From: Ideonella sp. WA131b
Lineage (GTDB): Bacteria > Pseudomonadota > Gammaproteobacteria > Burkholderiales > Burkholderiaceae_C
Assembly: GCA_023657425.1 (NCBI GenBank)
Contig: JAGTJW010000001.1
Coordinates: forward strand, 1,054,001 to 1,118,000
Reading direction: 5' to 3'
DNA length: 64,000 bases
This document shows positions 28,238-36,786 of this stretch, one piece after another (position 1 is the first letter of the stretch; each line of letters starts with the position of its first letter). The notes below the pieces were generated by a model that searched no databases, had not been told where the DNA came from, and saw only the letters and a list, made by a program, of their open reading frames with translations. The translations under genes were made by a program, and so were the position numbers.

Positions 28238-31200
28238 CTAGACCCCGGCATCGACCCAGCGGCCTTCGCCCACCGCCCGGGCCCGGCCCAAGGCGGCCAG
28301 GGTGTCCAGCAGCGTGGGCAGACGGTCGCGCCAACGGCCCCGGCCGTTGAAGTGCCCGGCCAGGCCTTCGAGGTCCAGGCTGCGCCCGGCGCCGGCCAGC
28401 ACCTCGGCCACGGCCTTGATTTGCTCGGTCAGCCCCGTGGGCCACGGGCGCTGCACCACAGCGGCCTGGGTAGGCTTGATCTCGGCGTCGTCGTCTTCGT
28501 CCTCGCCCTGCGCCCCGGTGTCCAGGGCCGCCTGCTCGCCGAGCCCCGCTTGCTGGAACTCCGGGCGCAGCCAGCGCACCGAACCGGCTGCTTCCTCGGC
28601 CGCGCGCTTGGCGTTCAGCTCCACCAGCCGCAGCAGCAGCGTGTCGGTGTCGGCCGGCAGGGTCAGGTCGGCCCAGCCGTAAGCCTGCAGCACGGCAGCG
28701 TCCAGCTCGTCGTGCAGGCTCTTGAGCACGGCCACCAGGCCGTGTTCGTGGATGACCTTCTCCTTGGCGGTCAGCGCCTCGCCGCTGCGCAGCTTCTCCA
28801 GCACGTTGTAGGTGGCCGTGAGCGTGGCGTCCGGGTGGGCCGCGAGCTGGGTCTTGCGGTGGGCGTCGATTTGCTCGGCCAGGGTGCGAATGCGCTCGGC
28901 GAGCGCGCCCGCTGGGTCCAGGTCAGGGAAGGGGAATGCCTCGAAGCAGGTGGACTTGCTGTAGACCGGCCGGTCCTCCAGCAGCCCGCCAGCGGCTAAC
29001 GCCCATCCAACATGCACGGCGCTGGACAGCACGCCCAAGTGCAGGGCGTCGGCACTGGCCACAGCGATGAGCTTGTCATCCGGCAGGATGGAGGCGTCCA
29101 GCCACTGGAACACCCGGTGCTTAGCCACCTGCCCAGTCACGATGTAGCGCGGCAAGCCCAGCAGCGAGCGGCGCATCACCACGCGTGCCTCGGCAAAGAG
29201 CCACCACAGTTCGCGCACCCGGCGCCGTGGGTTCTCGTCCCTCTCCGGCTTGACCCGTTCCAACAACCATTGATAGACCGCCGGGAAACCCTGCCGTACG
29301 TCGTCGGCCTGGAGCCCGAACAAGTCGATGACGAGGACACCCCGTGGCGTGCCTGTCAAGTCGCGGCCGTTGCGGTAGGGGCGGATGTGCTGATCCAAGC
29401 CCGGAACGGTGCCCAGGCCGAGGCTCCGCGCCTCGTCCGGGGTGACGATGAACCCGGCCCCGTGGGGTATCACCCCCCGGTTGGACAAACGGTCGTTGGC
29501 CTGCAGCCGCTTTGCCCCGGCGACGTTGGCGCCGACCTTGAGGTCGGCATGGATGACGCCCTGCCGGGTCAGCAGTTCCACAGCCACCTCGCCGCTGTCG
29601 GCCTCCCGCTCCAGGGTGACGATCTGCAACTTGCCCTCGGCTTTGCCCCGCACCCCCACCGACATGGCAATGCGTACCGCAGCGCCATCGGCGCTGTCCA
29701 CCCACGGATGGTCCGGCACGGCATACGCAAGGCTCAGCGGCGGGGTGGCGGCCTGGTGCGTCTCGATCACCCGCCGATTGAAGATCATGGTCAGGCTGTT
29801 GGTGGTGATGAGGCCGAAGCGCTCGGCCTGCCCCCGGCGGACCGTCTCGGCCGCCTTGTGCCACCAGTACATGACGAAGTCGGCGCTCTCGGGCACATCA
29901 GGCCAGGCGGCGCGCAGGGCGTCGGCATAGCCATCGCCCAGAGCCACCCGCATGCGCTTGTTGCCGATGAACGGCGGGTTGCCGACGATGAAGTCGGCCT
30001 TGGGCCACTCGGCCTGCCGGGGGTTCACGTAGCGCCACTGCACCACCTGAGCGGCTTCGTCGGGCACGGGCTGACCGGTGACGGGGTGCGGCTTGACGGT
30101 CTCGCCGTCCCAGCGGGTCAGCACCTTGCCGCTGGCGTCGGTCATCGGCTCCTGGCGGTCGTAGGCCAGCACGGCGTCCCGGTGCTCGATGTTGCCGTAG
30201 TCGTGCACCACGGGCTCGGCCACGTTGGCACGCCCCTGGGTGCGGATGTGCCACTGCAGGAAGCCAATCCACAGCACCAGCTCGGCCAGGGCGGCGGCGC
30301 GTTCGTTCAGCTCCACGCCGCGCAGTTGCTGCAGGGTGACGGTCTCGCCGGCCAGGCCCAGCGCGTCCTGGGTGTCGCCCAGGGCGCTGAGCTGGTTCAG
30401 GACCTCGCCCTCCAGGCGCTTCAGGTGTTCCAGCGTCACGTACAGGAAATTGGCGCTGCCGCAGGCCGGGTCCAGCACGCGCAGGGTGCACAGGCGGTGA
30501 AGAAAGTCCTTGACCTGCTGGTGGGCCTCGGCCCACTTGGCGCGCACGGCAGCCTTGTGCCGGTCGAGCGCGGCGAAGTCCTTCTTGGTCTTGACCTCGG
30601 GCGGGTGGGCTTCCAGCTCGGCGGCCTCGTGCGCCAGCAGCAGCGCGGCGGCCTGGGCGTTGGCCCACTCGGCGCGCAGGGGCTCGATGACCGTGGGCAG
30701 CACCAGCCGTTCCACGTAGGCGCGGGGCGTGTAGTGGGCGCCCAGCGCGTGGCGCTCGTTGGGGTCCAGCGCGCGTTCCAGCAGGGTGCCGAAGATGGCC
30801 GGCTCCACCTCGCGCCAGTTGGCGCGGGCGGCCTGCACCAGCAGGTCAATCTGCCCCGGCGTGAGCAGCAGGCTGTAGCCATCGGCGCTGTCGCCCTTGA
30901 ACAGCTTGCCGTTGAACCTCAGCACCGACTGCACCAGCGCCACCGAGAAGCCGCCCCGGTCCATGTCGGCCCACAGGCTGCGCAGCATGAGCTGCAGGGT
31001 GGCCGGTTCCTGGCGGTGCTTGAGCAACAGCGCCTGGAAGGAGCCCTTGGGCAGCAGCTCGACGTCCTCCGCGAACATGCTGAAGAGACATCGCGAGAGG
31101 TACGCGGCGACGGTCTGCGGCGAGTGCCCGGCTTGCTCGAGCGAACGGGCGAGCAGAGCCAGCTTGTTGGACACATCCCGGGTGACTTTGGCGGCGATCA

Positions 31201-31747
31201 ACGCCGGGTTGAGGTCATCCGGTTGTGTCCATATCTTGCGCAGCCGCTCCAGCACCTCGGGCTTGGCCAGGTCGGCCAGCAGGATGCGATGGCTGCGCGG
31301 GTCGGGGAACGGCGTGTAGGTGCCGCCGCTGCGGCTGAACTCGGCGTACACCTCGATGACGGTGCCGACGTCCACCACCATGACGAAGGGCGGGCGGCCT
31401 TCCTCGGCCGGGAGCGCGCGGGCGTAGCTCTCGCCCTGGCTGCGGGCGCGCAGCAGGCCGTCGTCGAAGCCCTTGGTGTGCGCGCCGGCCTTCAGCTTCT
31501 TGGCCTCCAGGACGAAGTGGCTGCGTCGGTAGCAGTCGATGCGGCCGGCGCTGCTGGAGCCGTCGCCGTGGCTGAAGGTGACGGGGCGCTCGAACATGTA
31601 GTCCTGCGCCGGCGTGGGGTGCGGCTTGGGCACGCCCAACAGCTCGCACAGGTCGATGACGAAGGTCTGCGCGGTGGCCAGCTCGCTCGCCGTCACGCCC
31701 AGCCAGCGCTCGATGAAGGCCTGAGCCGATGTTCTTTCCGCATCCAT
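28238..31747 (-). CDS. MmeI-type (type IIG/IIL) restriction-modification enzyme
   Basis: 1169-aa single-chain enzyme combining endonuclease and DNA adenine methyltransferase. Residues 71-83 carry D-X9-E-X-K (Asp71, Glu81, Lys83; VLEAKK), the nuclease motif and spacing recalled for MmeI. A helical connector follows. The methyltransferase core has motif [12 protein letters not shown] (426-436) and motif IV NPPFIG (590-595), indicating N6-adenine methylation. About 730-1060 is the target-recognition region with [14 protein letters not shown] near the end. Beyond it is an acidic linker (GEDEDDDAE) and a C-terminal helical tail not present in MmeI (919 aa). The ATG at 31747 was chosen; upstream frame is Arg-rich. 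No separate specificity subunit is nearby. Confidence 0.88.
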   Translation of the reverse strand: MDAERTSAQAFIERWLGVTASELATAQTFVIDLCELLGVPKPHPTPAQDYMFERPVTFSHGDGSSSAGRIDCYRRSHFVLEAKKLKAGAHTKGFDDGLLRARSQGESYARALPAEEGRPPFVMVVDVGTVIEVYAEFSRSGGTYTPFPDPRSHRILLADLAKPEVLERLRKIWTQPDDLNPALIAAKVTRDVSNKLALLARSLEQAGHSPQTVAAYLSRCLFSMFAEDVELLPKGSFQALLLKHRQEPATLQLMLRSLWADMDRGGFSVALVQSVLRFNGKLFKGDSADGYSLLLTPGQIDLLVQAARANWREVEPAIFGTLLERALDPNERHALGAHYTPRAYVERLVLPTVIEPLRAEWANAQAAALLLAHEAAELEAHPPEVKTKKDFAALDRHKAAVRAKWAEAHQQVKDFLHRLCTLRVLDPACGSANFLYVTLEHLKRLEGEVLNQLSALGDTQDALGLAGETVTLQQLRGVELNERAAALAELVLWIGFLQWHIRTQGRANVAEPVVHDYGNIEHRDAVLAYDRQEPMTDASGKVLTRWDGETVKPHPVTGQPVPDEAAQVVQWRYVNPRQAEWPKADFIVGNPPFIGNKRMRVALGDGYADALRAAWPDVPESADFVMYWWHKAAETVRRGQAERFGLITTNSLTMIFNRRVIETHQAATPPLSLAYAVPDHPWVDSADGAAVRIAMSVGVRGKAEGKLQIVTLEREADSGEVAVELLTRQGVIHADLKVGANVAGAKRLQANDRLSNRGVIPHGAGFIVTPDEARSLGLGTVPGLDQHIRPYRNGRDLTGTPRGVLVIDLFGLQADDVRQGFPAVYQWLLERVKPERDENPRRRVRELWWLFAEARVVMRRSLLGLPRYIVTGQVAKHRVFQWLDASILPDDKLIAVASADALHLGVLSSAVHVGWALAAGGLLEDRPVYSKSTCFEAFPFPDLDPAGALAERIRTLAEQIDAHRKTQLAAHPDATLTATYNVLEKLRSGEALTAKEKVIHEHGLVAVLKSLHDELDAAVLQAYGWADLTLPADTDTLLLRLVELNAKRAAEEAAGSVRWLRPEFQQAGLGEQAALDTGAQGEDEDDDAEIKPTQAAVVQRPWPTGLTEQIKAVAEVLAGAGRSLDLEGLAGHFNGRGRWRDRLPTLLDTLAALGRARAVGEGRWVDAGV

Positions 31748-31948
31748 CCGACCATCATAGGCAGCGGCGGCCGAACGCCTGGCCGAGCAGGGCCGAGCCG
31801 TGTGGAGGAAGGGCAGGCCAGCCCCGGCATCCCGCTGGCTCTGGGTGCGCGCGGCCTTCAGGCCTCGGCAGCGACAGACTGGCCTTGCCTTGACCTGACG
31901 CAAGGCCCCGGGTGACCCGCATCACCCACCCCGCCCGGCGCTGAGCGC

Positions 31949-33115
31949 TCACTTCAGCGCCGCAGCCCGCAGCCGCCGGCTCACCGCCCACAGTGCCACG
32001 GCGCACAGCAGCAGGCTCGAGGCCACCGAGGCCGCGATCTGCGGTGCGGCCAGCGCCTCGCCCTTGAGCACCTGGCCCATCAGCGTGGTCTGGGCCAGCG
32101 CCGGCACCCAGTAGTGCCAGGGGGCGACGCCTTCCTGGTTGAACACCGTCACCAGCGGCAGCAAGGACGCGGCCAGCATCACGATGGTGGTGCCGGCCTG
32201 TGCCTCCTTGAAGCTCTTGCTGCGGATGGCGATGGCCATCAGCAAGGCTGCCAGCGCGCCGGCCAGCGGCAGCAGCAGCGCGATGAAGGCCGCGGCCTCC
32301 ACCGGGCCGAAGCGGAACATGGCCGCCAGCGCCTCGCTGCGCATCAGCCACTGCCCAGGCAGAAAGCTCAAGCAGCTCAGCAGCGCGATCAGCATGCCCA
32401 CCGCAGCCACCGCGCCCCACTTGCCCAGCACCAGCGCCGCGTGCGGCATCGGGTTCATCAGCAGAGGCTCCAGCGAGCCACGCTCGCGCTCGCCGGCCGT
32501 CGTGTCGAGCGCGGCGTTGAGCGAGCCGTACAGCACCGCCATCAGCACAAAAAACGGCACCATCGTGGCCAGTTGGGCGGCGCGCGCGGTGCGGTCGGCG
32601 ACGTCGCGCTCGGCCACGTCCACCGGGCGCAGCAAAGCGGGGCTGACGCCGCGCATCACCAGCCGCAGCGTGGCCTGCTCGTTGCCAAAGCCCTGCAGCA
32701 GAGCCGTCACGCGCCGCACGCCGGCCTGCGCCCGCTGGTTGGAGCTGCTCGACACCAGCTCCACCAGCGGCATCTCACCCCGCGCGAGCGCCGCCTCGAA
32801 GCCGGGTGCGACCACGATCACCGGGTCGCCGAAGCGGTTGTCGCGCAACCGGGCCTCGAAGTCGGCCGGGGCGTCGCGGATGGTGAAGGTCTGGCGCTCG
32901 ATGAAGTTGCGCAGCGTCGGCGCATGCTCCAGGCCCACCGCGACGATCTCGCGCGCCTCGGCCCGCTTCTCCAGCCCCGACACCAGCGCGCCGATCAGCA
33001 CCAGCACCAGCGGCCCGATGGCCACGCTGGACAGCAGCACCATCAGCAGCGTGCGACGGTCGCGCAGGGCGTCGGTGAGTTCCTTGCGGAACACGGCAAA
33101 GGCGGCGGCGATCAT
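31949..33115 (-). CDS. ABC-2 type permease, NatB-like
   Basis: 388 aa. An N-terminal membrane helix (VLLSSVAIGPLVLVLIGALV) is followed by a large extracytoplasmic domain (about 50-210), then five hydrophobic segments from about 215 on. VFRKELTDALRDRRTLL at the N-terminus and ERERGSLEPLLMNPMPHAALVLGK are characteristic of the NatB/YhaP export family (sodium efflux in Bacillus). Its ATG overlaps the stop of the ATPase gene (ATGA). Cargo here is unknown. Confidence 0.88.
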   Translation of the reverse strand: MIAAAFAVFRKELTDALRDRRTLLMVLLSSVAIGPLVLVLIGALVSGLEKRAEAREIVAVGLEHAPTLRNFIERQTFTIRDAPADFEARLRDNRFGDPVIVVAPGFEAALARGEMPLVELVSSSSNQRAQAGVRRVTALLQGFGNEQATLRLVMRGVSPALLRPVDVAERDVADRTARAAQLATMVPFFVLMAVLYGSLNAALDTTAGERERGSLEPLLMNPMPHAALVLGKWGAVAAVGMLIALLSCLSFLPGQWLMRSEALAAMFRFGPVEAAAFIALLLPLAGALAALLMAIAIRSKSFKEAQAGTTIVMLAASLLPLVTVFNQEGVAPWHYWVPALAQTTLMGQVLKGEALAAPQIAASVASSLLLCAVALWAVSRRLRAAALK

Positions 33116-33906
33116 GGGGCGCTCCCGGCGGCAGGGCCGGCCTCGGCGGCGAAGGCCAGGCGGACGAAGGTTTCCTCGAAGTCGGCCTGCCCGGTGCGGC
33201 GCATGAGCTCGGCCACCGTGCCCTCGGCCACCGTGCGGCCGTGCGCGACGACGACGACCCGGTCGCACAGGCGCTCGACCTCCTGCATGATGTGCGTCGA
33301 GAAGACGATGCACTTGCCCTCGTCGTCGCGCAGCCGGCGCAGTGCCTCGCGCAGGGCGCGCGTGGCCAGCACGTCCAGGCCATTGGTGGGTTCGTCGAGC
33401 ACGATGTTGGGCGGGTCGTGCACCAGGGCGCGGGCCAGCGCGGTCTTCATGCGCTCGCCCTGGCTGAAGCCGTCGGTGCGGCGGTCCAGCAGCGGCGTCA
33501 TGTCGAGCACGCGCGCCAGGTGCGCCGCGCGCGCCGCCGCCGCCGCCGCCGTCATGCCGTGCAACCGGCCGTAGTAGACGATGTTCTCCAGCGCCGTCAG
33601 GCGCGGGTACAGGCCGCGTGCGTCGGACAGCACGCCCAGCCGCGCCAGCGCCGCGCGGGCGTCCGCCGCCACGTCGATGCCGTCGACCGTGATGTGGCCC
33701 TCGTCGGGCACCAGCAGCGCCGCGATCATGCGCAGCGTGGTCGTCTTGCCGGCGCCATTGGGGCCCAGCAGCCCGGTGATGCGGCCGTCGGCGGCCGTGA
33801 AGTCGACACCGTCCACCGCCTGCACGACCCGGGCCTTGCCGCCGCCCAGGCCCGGCAGGCCCCCACCCTGGACGAAGCGCTTGCGAAGATGCTGCACCTG
33901 GATCAT
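33112..33906 (-). CDS. ABC transporter ATP-binding protein, NatA-like
   Basis: 264-aa ATPase partner of the downstream permease. Walker A GPNGAGKTTTLRM near residue 48, Q-loop LSDARGLYPRLT, signature FSQGERMKTALARAL, Walker B NIVLDEPTNGLDVLA and the switch His in VFSTHIMQEVERLCD are all intact. The start overlaps the stop of the TAP-type hydrolase gene. It belongs to the drug/sodium exporter group rather than to importers. Confidence 0.93.
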   Translation of the reverse strand: MIQVQHLRKRFVQGGGLPGLGGGKARVVQAVDGVDFTAADGRITGLLGPNGAGKTTTLRMIAALLVPDEGHITVDGIDVAADARAALARLGVLSDARGLYPRLTALENIVYYGRLHGMTAAAAAARAAHLARVLDMTPLLDRRTDGFSQGERMKTALARALVHDPPNIVLDEPTNGLDVLATRALREALRRLRDDEGKCIVFSTHIMQEVERLCDRVVVVAHGRTVAEGTVAELMRRTGQADFEETFVRLAFAAEAGPAAGSAP

Positions 33907-35405
33907 CGCGGGGCTCCCGGCACGGCGGCCGCGGCGGGTGACAGGGGCACGAAGGCCGGCGGGCGCGGCAGCGCGGCGGCGCAGCCAGCTTCAAGCTGTT
34001 GGGCCGCGGCATCGGTCTCGGCATCGACGAAGCGGAACAGCACGTCGCGCAGGCAGGGCAGGGCCATGACGCCGTGGCCGGCCTGCGGCACCACCACGTG
34101 GCGTGCCGAGTCGCCCAGGGCCTGCGCGACGCGCGCACCGTGGCGCGGCGGCGTCACCGGGTCGGCGCCGCCCGACAGCACCAGCGAGGGCGCGGCCAGC
34201 GTCGGCACGCGGTAGAAGGCGGGCGGCACGCTGCCCCGGGGCCAGTCGGCGCACAGGCGGGTGTAGAGCTCGGCGAACTGCGTGCCGAAGTCGGCGCCGG
34301 GCGGCTCTTGCGCCTGGGCCATGCGCGGCAGGTCTTCGGCGCAGACGACGCTGAAGTGCATGCCCATGGCAAGCTGCGACTCGCGCCGCGCCGACAGGCC
34401 CAGGCTCATGGCCAGCAGCGGCCCGAGGTCGCCCCGCAGGGCGTGTTCCATGGCCGCCGGCAAGGCGGCGGCCAGCGCCGGCACATACAGGGGCAGCCGC
34501 AGCTGCGCGGCCAGCAGGTCGCGCGTGACGGTGAGTGTCTCCACCGCGCCGGTGAGCGGGTGCGTCACCGGCATGGCCTTGGGCAGCGTGGCGCCGAAGG
34601 CGCGCCAGCGCTCGCGCAGCCGCGGGTGGCGTTCGCGGCAGCCGGCGTCGGCCTCGCAGGCCGCGAACACGGCATCGAGCGCCGCCTGGCCGTCGGGCGA
34701 GAAGGTGGCCGGCAGCGCCATGTCAGGCGGCGCCACGCCGTCGAGCACGAGGCGGCGCACGCGCTGCGGGAACTGCCGCGCGTACTCGAGTCCGGCGCGT
34801 GTGCCGTAGCTGCCGCCGATGAGGTTGATGCGCTCGGCCCCCAGGGCCGCGCGCACGGCATCGAGATCCTGCATGGCGATGGTCGTCGTGTACTGGCGCA
34901 GGTCGCCGTGCGGCAGCTTCTGCAGCGCCTCGCGGCAGCGCGTCACGAAGCGGGCCACGTCCTCGTTGTCGAGCCGGCCGGCCAGGGGCGCCGAAGGCTC
35001 GTCATCGTCGCAGGCCAGCGGGGCACTGCGGCCAACGCCGCGCTGGTCGACGAGCACCACATCGCGCCGGTTCAGCAGCCGCGCGAACAGGCCCTCGGCC
35101 GTGGCCGCCAGGCCGATGGCGCTCTGGCCGGGGCCGCCCGCCAGCAGGAACACCGGGTCGGGCTTCTTGTTGCGCGCCAGCGCCGGCAGCACGGCCACAT
35201 GCACGTCGATGGCCGGCCCTTGCGGGCGGGTCGGGTCCAGCGGGCGCTTGAGCACGCCGCACAGCGCGTCGTGCTCGACGCCGCGCAGGCGGCAGGGTTC
35301 GAGCTTCAGGGCCGGCGGCGCAGTGGCGTGTGCGGGCGCCAGGGCCAGCGGCCCGGCCAGGCCGATGCCGACGGCCAGCGCGAGCAAGAGGCGGGTGAGC
35401 TTCAT
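33903..35405 (-). CDS. exported alpha/beta-hydrolase, tripeptidyl-aminopeptidase/proline iminopeptidase type
   Basis: 500-aa serine hydrolase. A signal peptide ends near residue 28 (ALAPAHATA). LAGGPGQSAIG (oxyanion loop) and DQRGVGRSAPLACD are family hallmarks; the nucleophile lies in GGSYGTRAGLEYARQ, the Asp in LSGGADPVTPP and the His in VPQAGHGVM. Four extra cysteines suggest disulfides in the periplasm. ATG 35405 was chosen; ATG 35414 would add three residues. It heads an operon with a NatAB-like exporter through ATGA overlaps, hinting that peptide products or a toxic peptide may be the shared substrate. Confidence 0.88.
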   Translation of the reverse strand: MKLTRLLLALAVGIGLAGPLALAPAHATAPPALKLEPCRLRGVEHDALCGVLKRPLDPTRPQGPAIDVHVAVLPALARNKKPDPVFLLAGGPGQSAIGLAATAEGLFARLLNRRDVVLVDQRGVGRSAPLACDDDEPSAPLAGRLDNEDVARFVTRCREALQKLPHGDLRQYTTTIAMQDLDAVRAALGAERINLIGGSYGTRAGLEYARQFPQRVRRLVLDGVAPPDMALPATFSPDGQAALDAVFAACEADAGCRERHPRLRERWRAFGATLPKAMPVTHPLTGAVETLTVTRDLLAAQLRLPLYVPALAAALPAAMEHALRGDLGPLLAMSLGLSARRESQLAMGMHFSVVCAEDLPRMAQAQEPPGADFGTQFAELYTRLCADWPRGSVPPAFYRVPTLAAPSLVLSGGADPVTPPRHGARVAQALGDSARHVVVPQAGHGVMALPCLRDVLFRFVDAETDAAAQQLEAGCAAALPRPPAFVPLSPAAAAVPGAPR

Positions 35406-35484
35406 GCCCCGCATTGTGGGCGGCCTTGCGCCCCGGGCTGCCGGCGCCGGGGCGAAAGGCAGGCTGCGACGTGCCAGCCGTGGT

Positions 35485-36582
35485 TCAGGCGGGCGAACGG
35501 TCGGCAGCAGGCGTGCGCAGCAGCCGCACCGGGCGCACGAGGGCGCGGTCGTGGCGCGCCCGCAACTGGCCACAACCGGCGTCGACGTCCTGGCCGTCGG
35601 AGTTGCGCAGCTTGGTCAGCACGCCGCGCCGGTGCAGCCAGCGCGCCATGGCGGCGGCGCGCTCGAGGGGTGGGCGGCGCAGGGCGCTGCCCTCGACCTC
35701 GTTGAACGGGATCAGGTTGAGCATGGCGTGGCGGCCCGCCAGCAGCGTGGCCAGCGCCTCGAGCTCGTCGTCGCCATCATTGACGCCGTCGATCAGCGTC
35801 CACTGGATCTGCGCCGGATACCCCGTGGCGCGCGCGTAGGCGTCGGCTGCGGCCACCAGATCGGCCGGCGCGATGCGCGGCGCGCGCGGCAGCAGCTGCT
35901 CGCGCAGCGCCGGTTTGGTGGTGTGCAGGCTCAGGGCCAGCGCCGGCCGGACGCGCTGGCGCGGCAGCCGCTCGAAGGCGCGGGTGTCGCCGACGGTGGA
36001 GAACACCAGCTGCTTGTGGCCGATGGCGCCCTCGGTGCCCAGGCACTCGATGGCTTCGAGCACGGCCTCGAGGTTGTGCGCCGGCTCGCCCATGCCCATG
36101 AAGACCACCTTGCGCACCGGCCGCAAGCGCCGCCCCAGCACCACCTGGGCCACGATCTCGGCGCTGCCGAGCTGGCGCTCCAGGCCGCCACGGCCGGTGG
36201 CGCAGAAAGTGCAACCGACCGCGCAGCCCACCTGCGTGCTCACGCACAGCGCCGGGCTGCGCGTGGGGGCCAGCAGCACGCTCTCGACGGTGGCGCCGTC
36301 GTGCAGCCCGACGATGAGCCGCAACGCGCCATCAGCGCCTGCGTGTTGCGACACGGGCTGCGCCAGCCGGGCCAGATCGGTCTGCAGGGCCGCGAAGTCG
36401 TCGCGCAACGCCCGAGGCAGAAAGTGCTCGGGCTTGCGCCGGGCGGCGGCAGGGTCGCGGCACTGCAGCCAGTCGCGCAGCACACGCGCCTCGTGCTGCG
36501 GACCGGCGCCGAGCGCGGACAGACGCTGGCGCAGCGCAGGCAGGCCCAGGGGCGGGGAGGGCGGATTCGGCGGGGGACTCAA
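35485..36582 (-). CDS. divergent RlmN-family radical SAM RNA methyltransferase
   Basis: About 366 aa. It has the radical SAM cluster motif CAVGCTFC, MGMGEPAHNLEAV, the SAM-binding SLHTTKP, QWTLIDGVND, LIPFNEVEG and the catalytic Cys context DGQDVDAGCGQL, so both methyl-carrier features of RlmN/Cfr appear present. RlmN makes m2A2503 in 23S rRNA and m2A37 in some tRNAs. The N-terminus is short and irregular; no ATG lies at the conserved beginning. TTG 36582 is proposed, and ATGs farther up fall inside the direct repeat. It is probably a second, non-canonical paralogue, and a specialised target is possible. Confidence 0.8.
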   Translation of the reverse strand: MSPPPNPPSPPLGLPALRQRLSALGAGPQHEARVLRDWLQCRDPAAARRKPEHFLPRALRDDFAALQTDLARLAQPVSQHAGADGALRLIVGLHDGATVESVLLAPTRSPALCVSTQVGCAVGCTFCATGRGGLERQLGSAEIVAQVVLGRRLRPVRKVVFMGMGEPAHNLEAVLEAIECLGTEGAIGHKQLVFSTVGDTRAFERLPRQRVRPALALSLHTTKPALREQLLPRAPRIAPADLVAAADAYARATGYPAQIQWTLIDGVNDGDDELEALATLLAGRHAMLNLIPFNEVEGSALRRPPLERAAAMARWLHRRGVLTKLRNSDGQDVDAGCGQLRARHDRALVRPVRLLRTPAADRSPA

Positions 36583-36593
36583 GGGGCGCCGAT

Positions 36594-36718
36594 TGTGGAC
36601 TGGCGGCGGGAGCCGGGAGCCGGGAGATGGGAGATGGGAGACCTGACCCTCATGGTCTTGTGGACTGGCGGCGGGAGCCGGGAGATGGGAGATGGGAGAC
36701 CTGACCCTCATGGTCTTT
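36594..36718. repeat. direct repeat, two copies of about 60 bases
   Basis: Copy 1 (36594-36659) and copy 2 (36658-36718) share TGTGGACTGGCGGCGGGAGC and a tail ending CTGACCCTCATGGTCTT. Inside each unit are 7-base repeats of GGAGCCG/GGAGATG type; copy 1 has one extra. A third fragment TGACCCTCATGG lies at 36722-36733. It occupies the space between the RlmN-like gene and the TonB receptor. Confidence 0.9.
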
Positions 36719-36786
36719 GGGTGACCCTCATGGCTGCTCATGGTCTTGGTCCTGCCCGGCGGCGCACCAGAGACCACAATCGGGCG

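Noticed and set aside
29012-31915. Long open frame opposite the MmeI-type gene
   Set aside because: His/Gln/Gly-rich antisense translation without motifs, while the minus frame has complete catalytic motifs.
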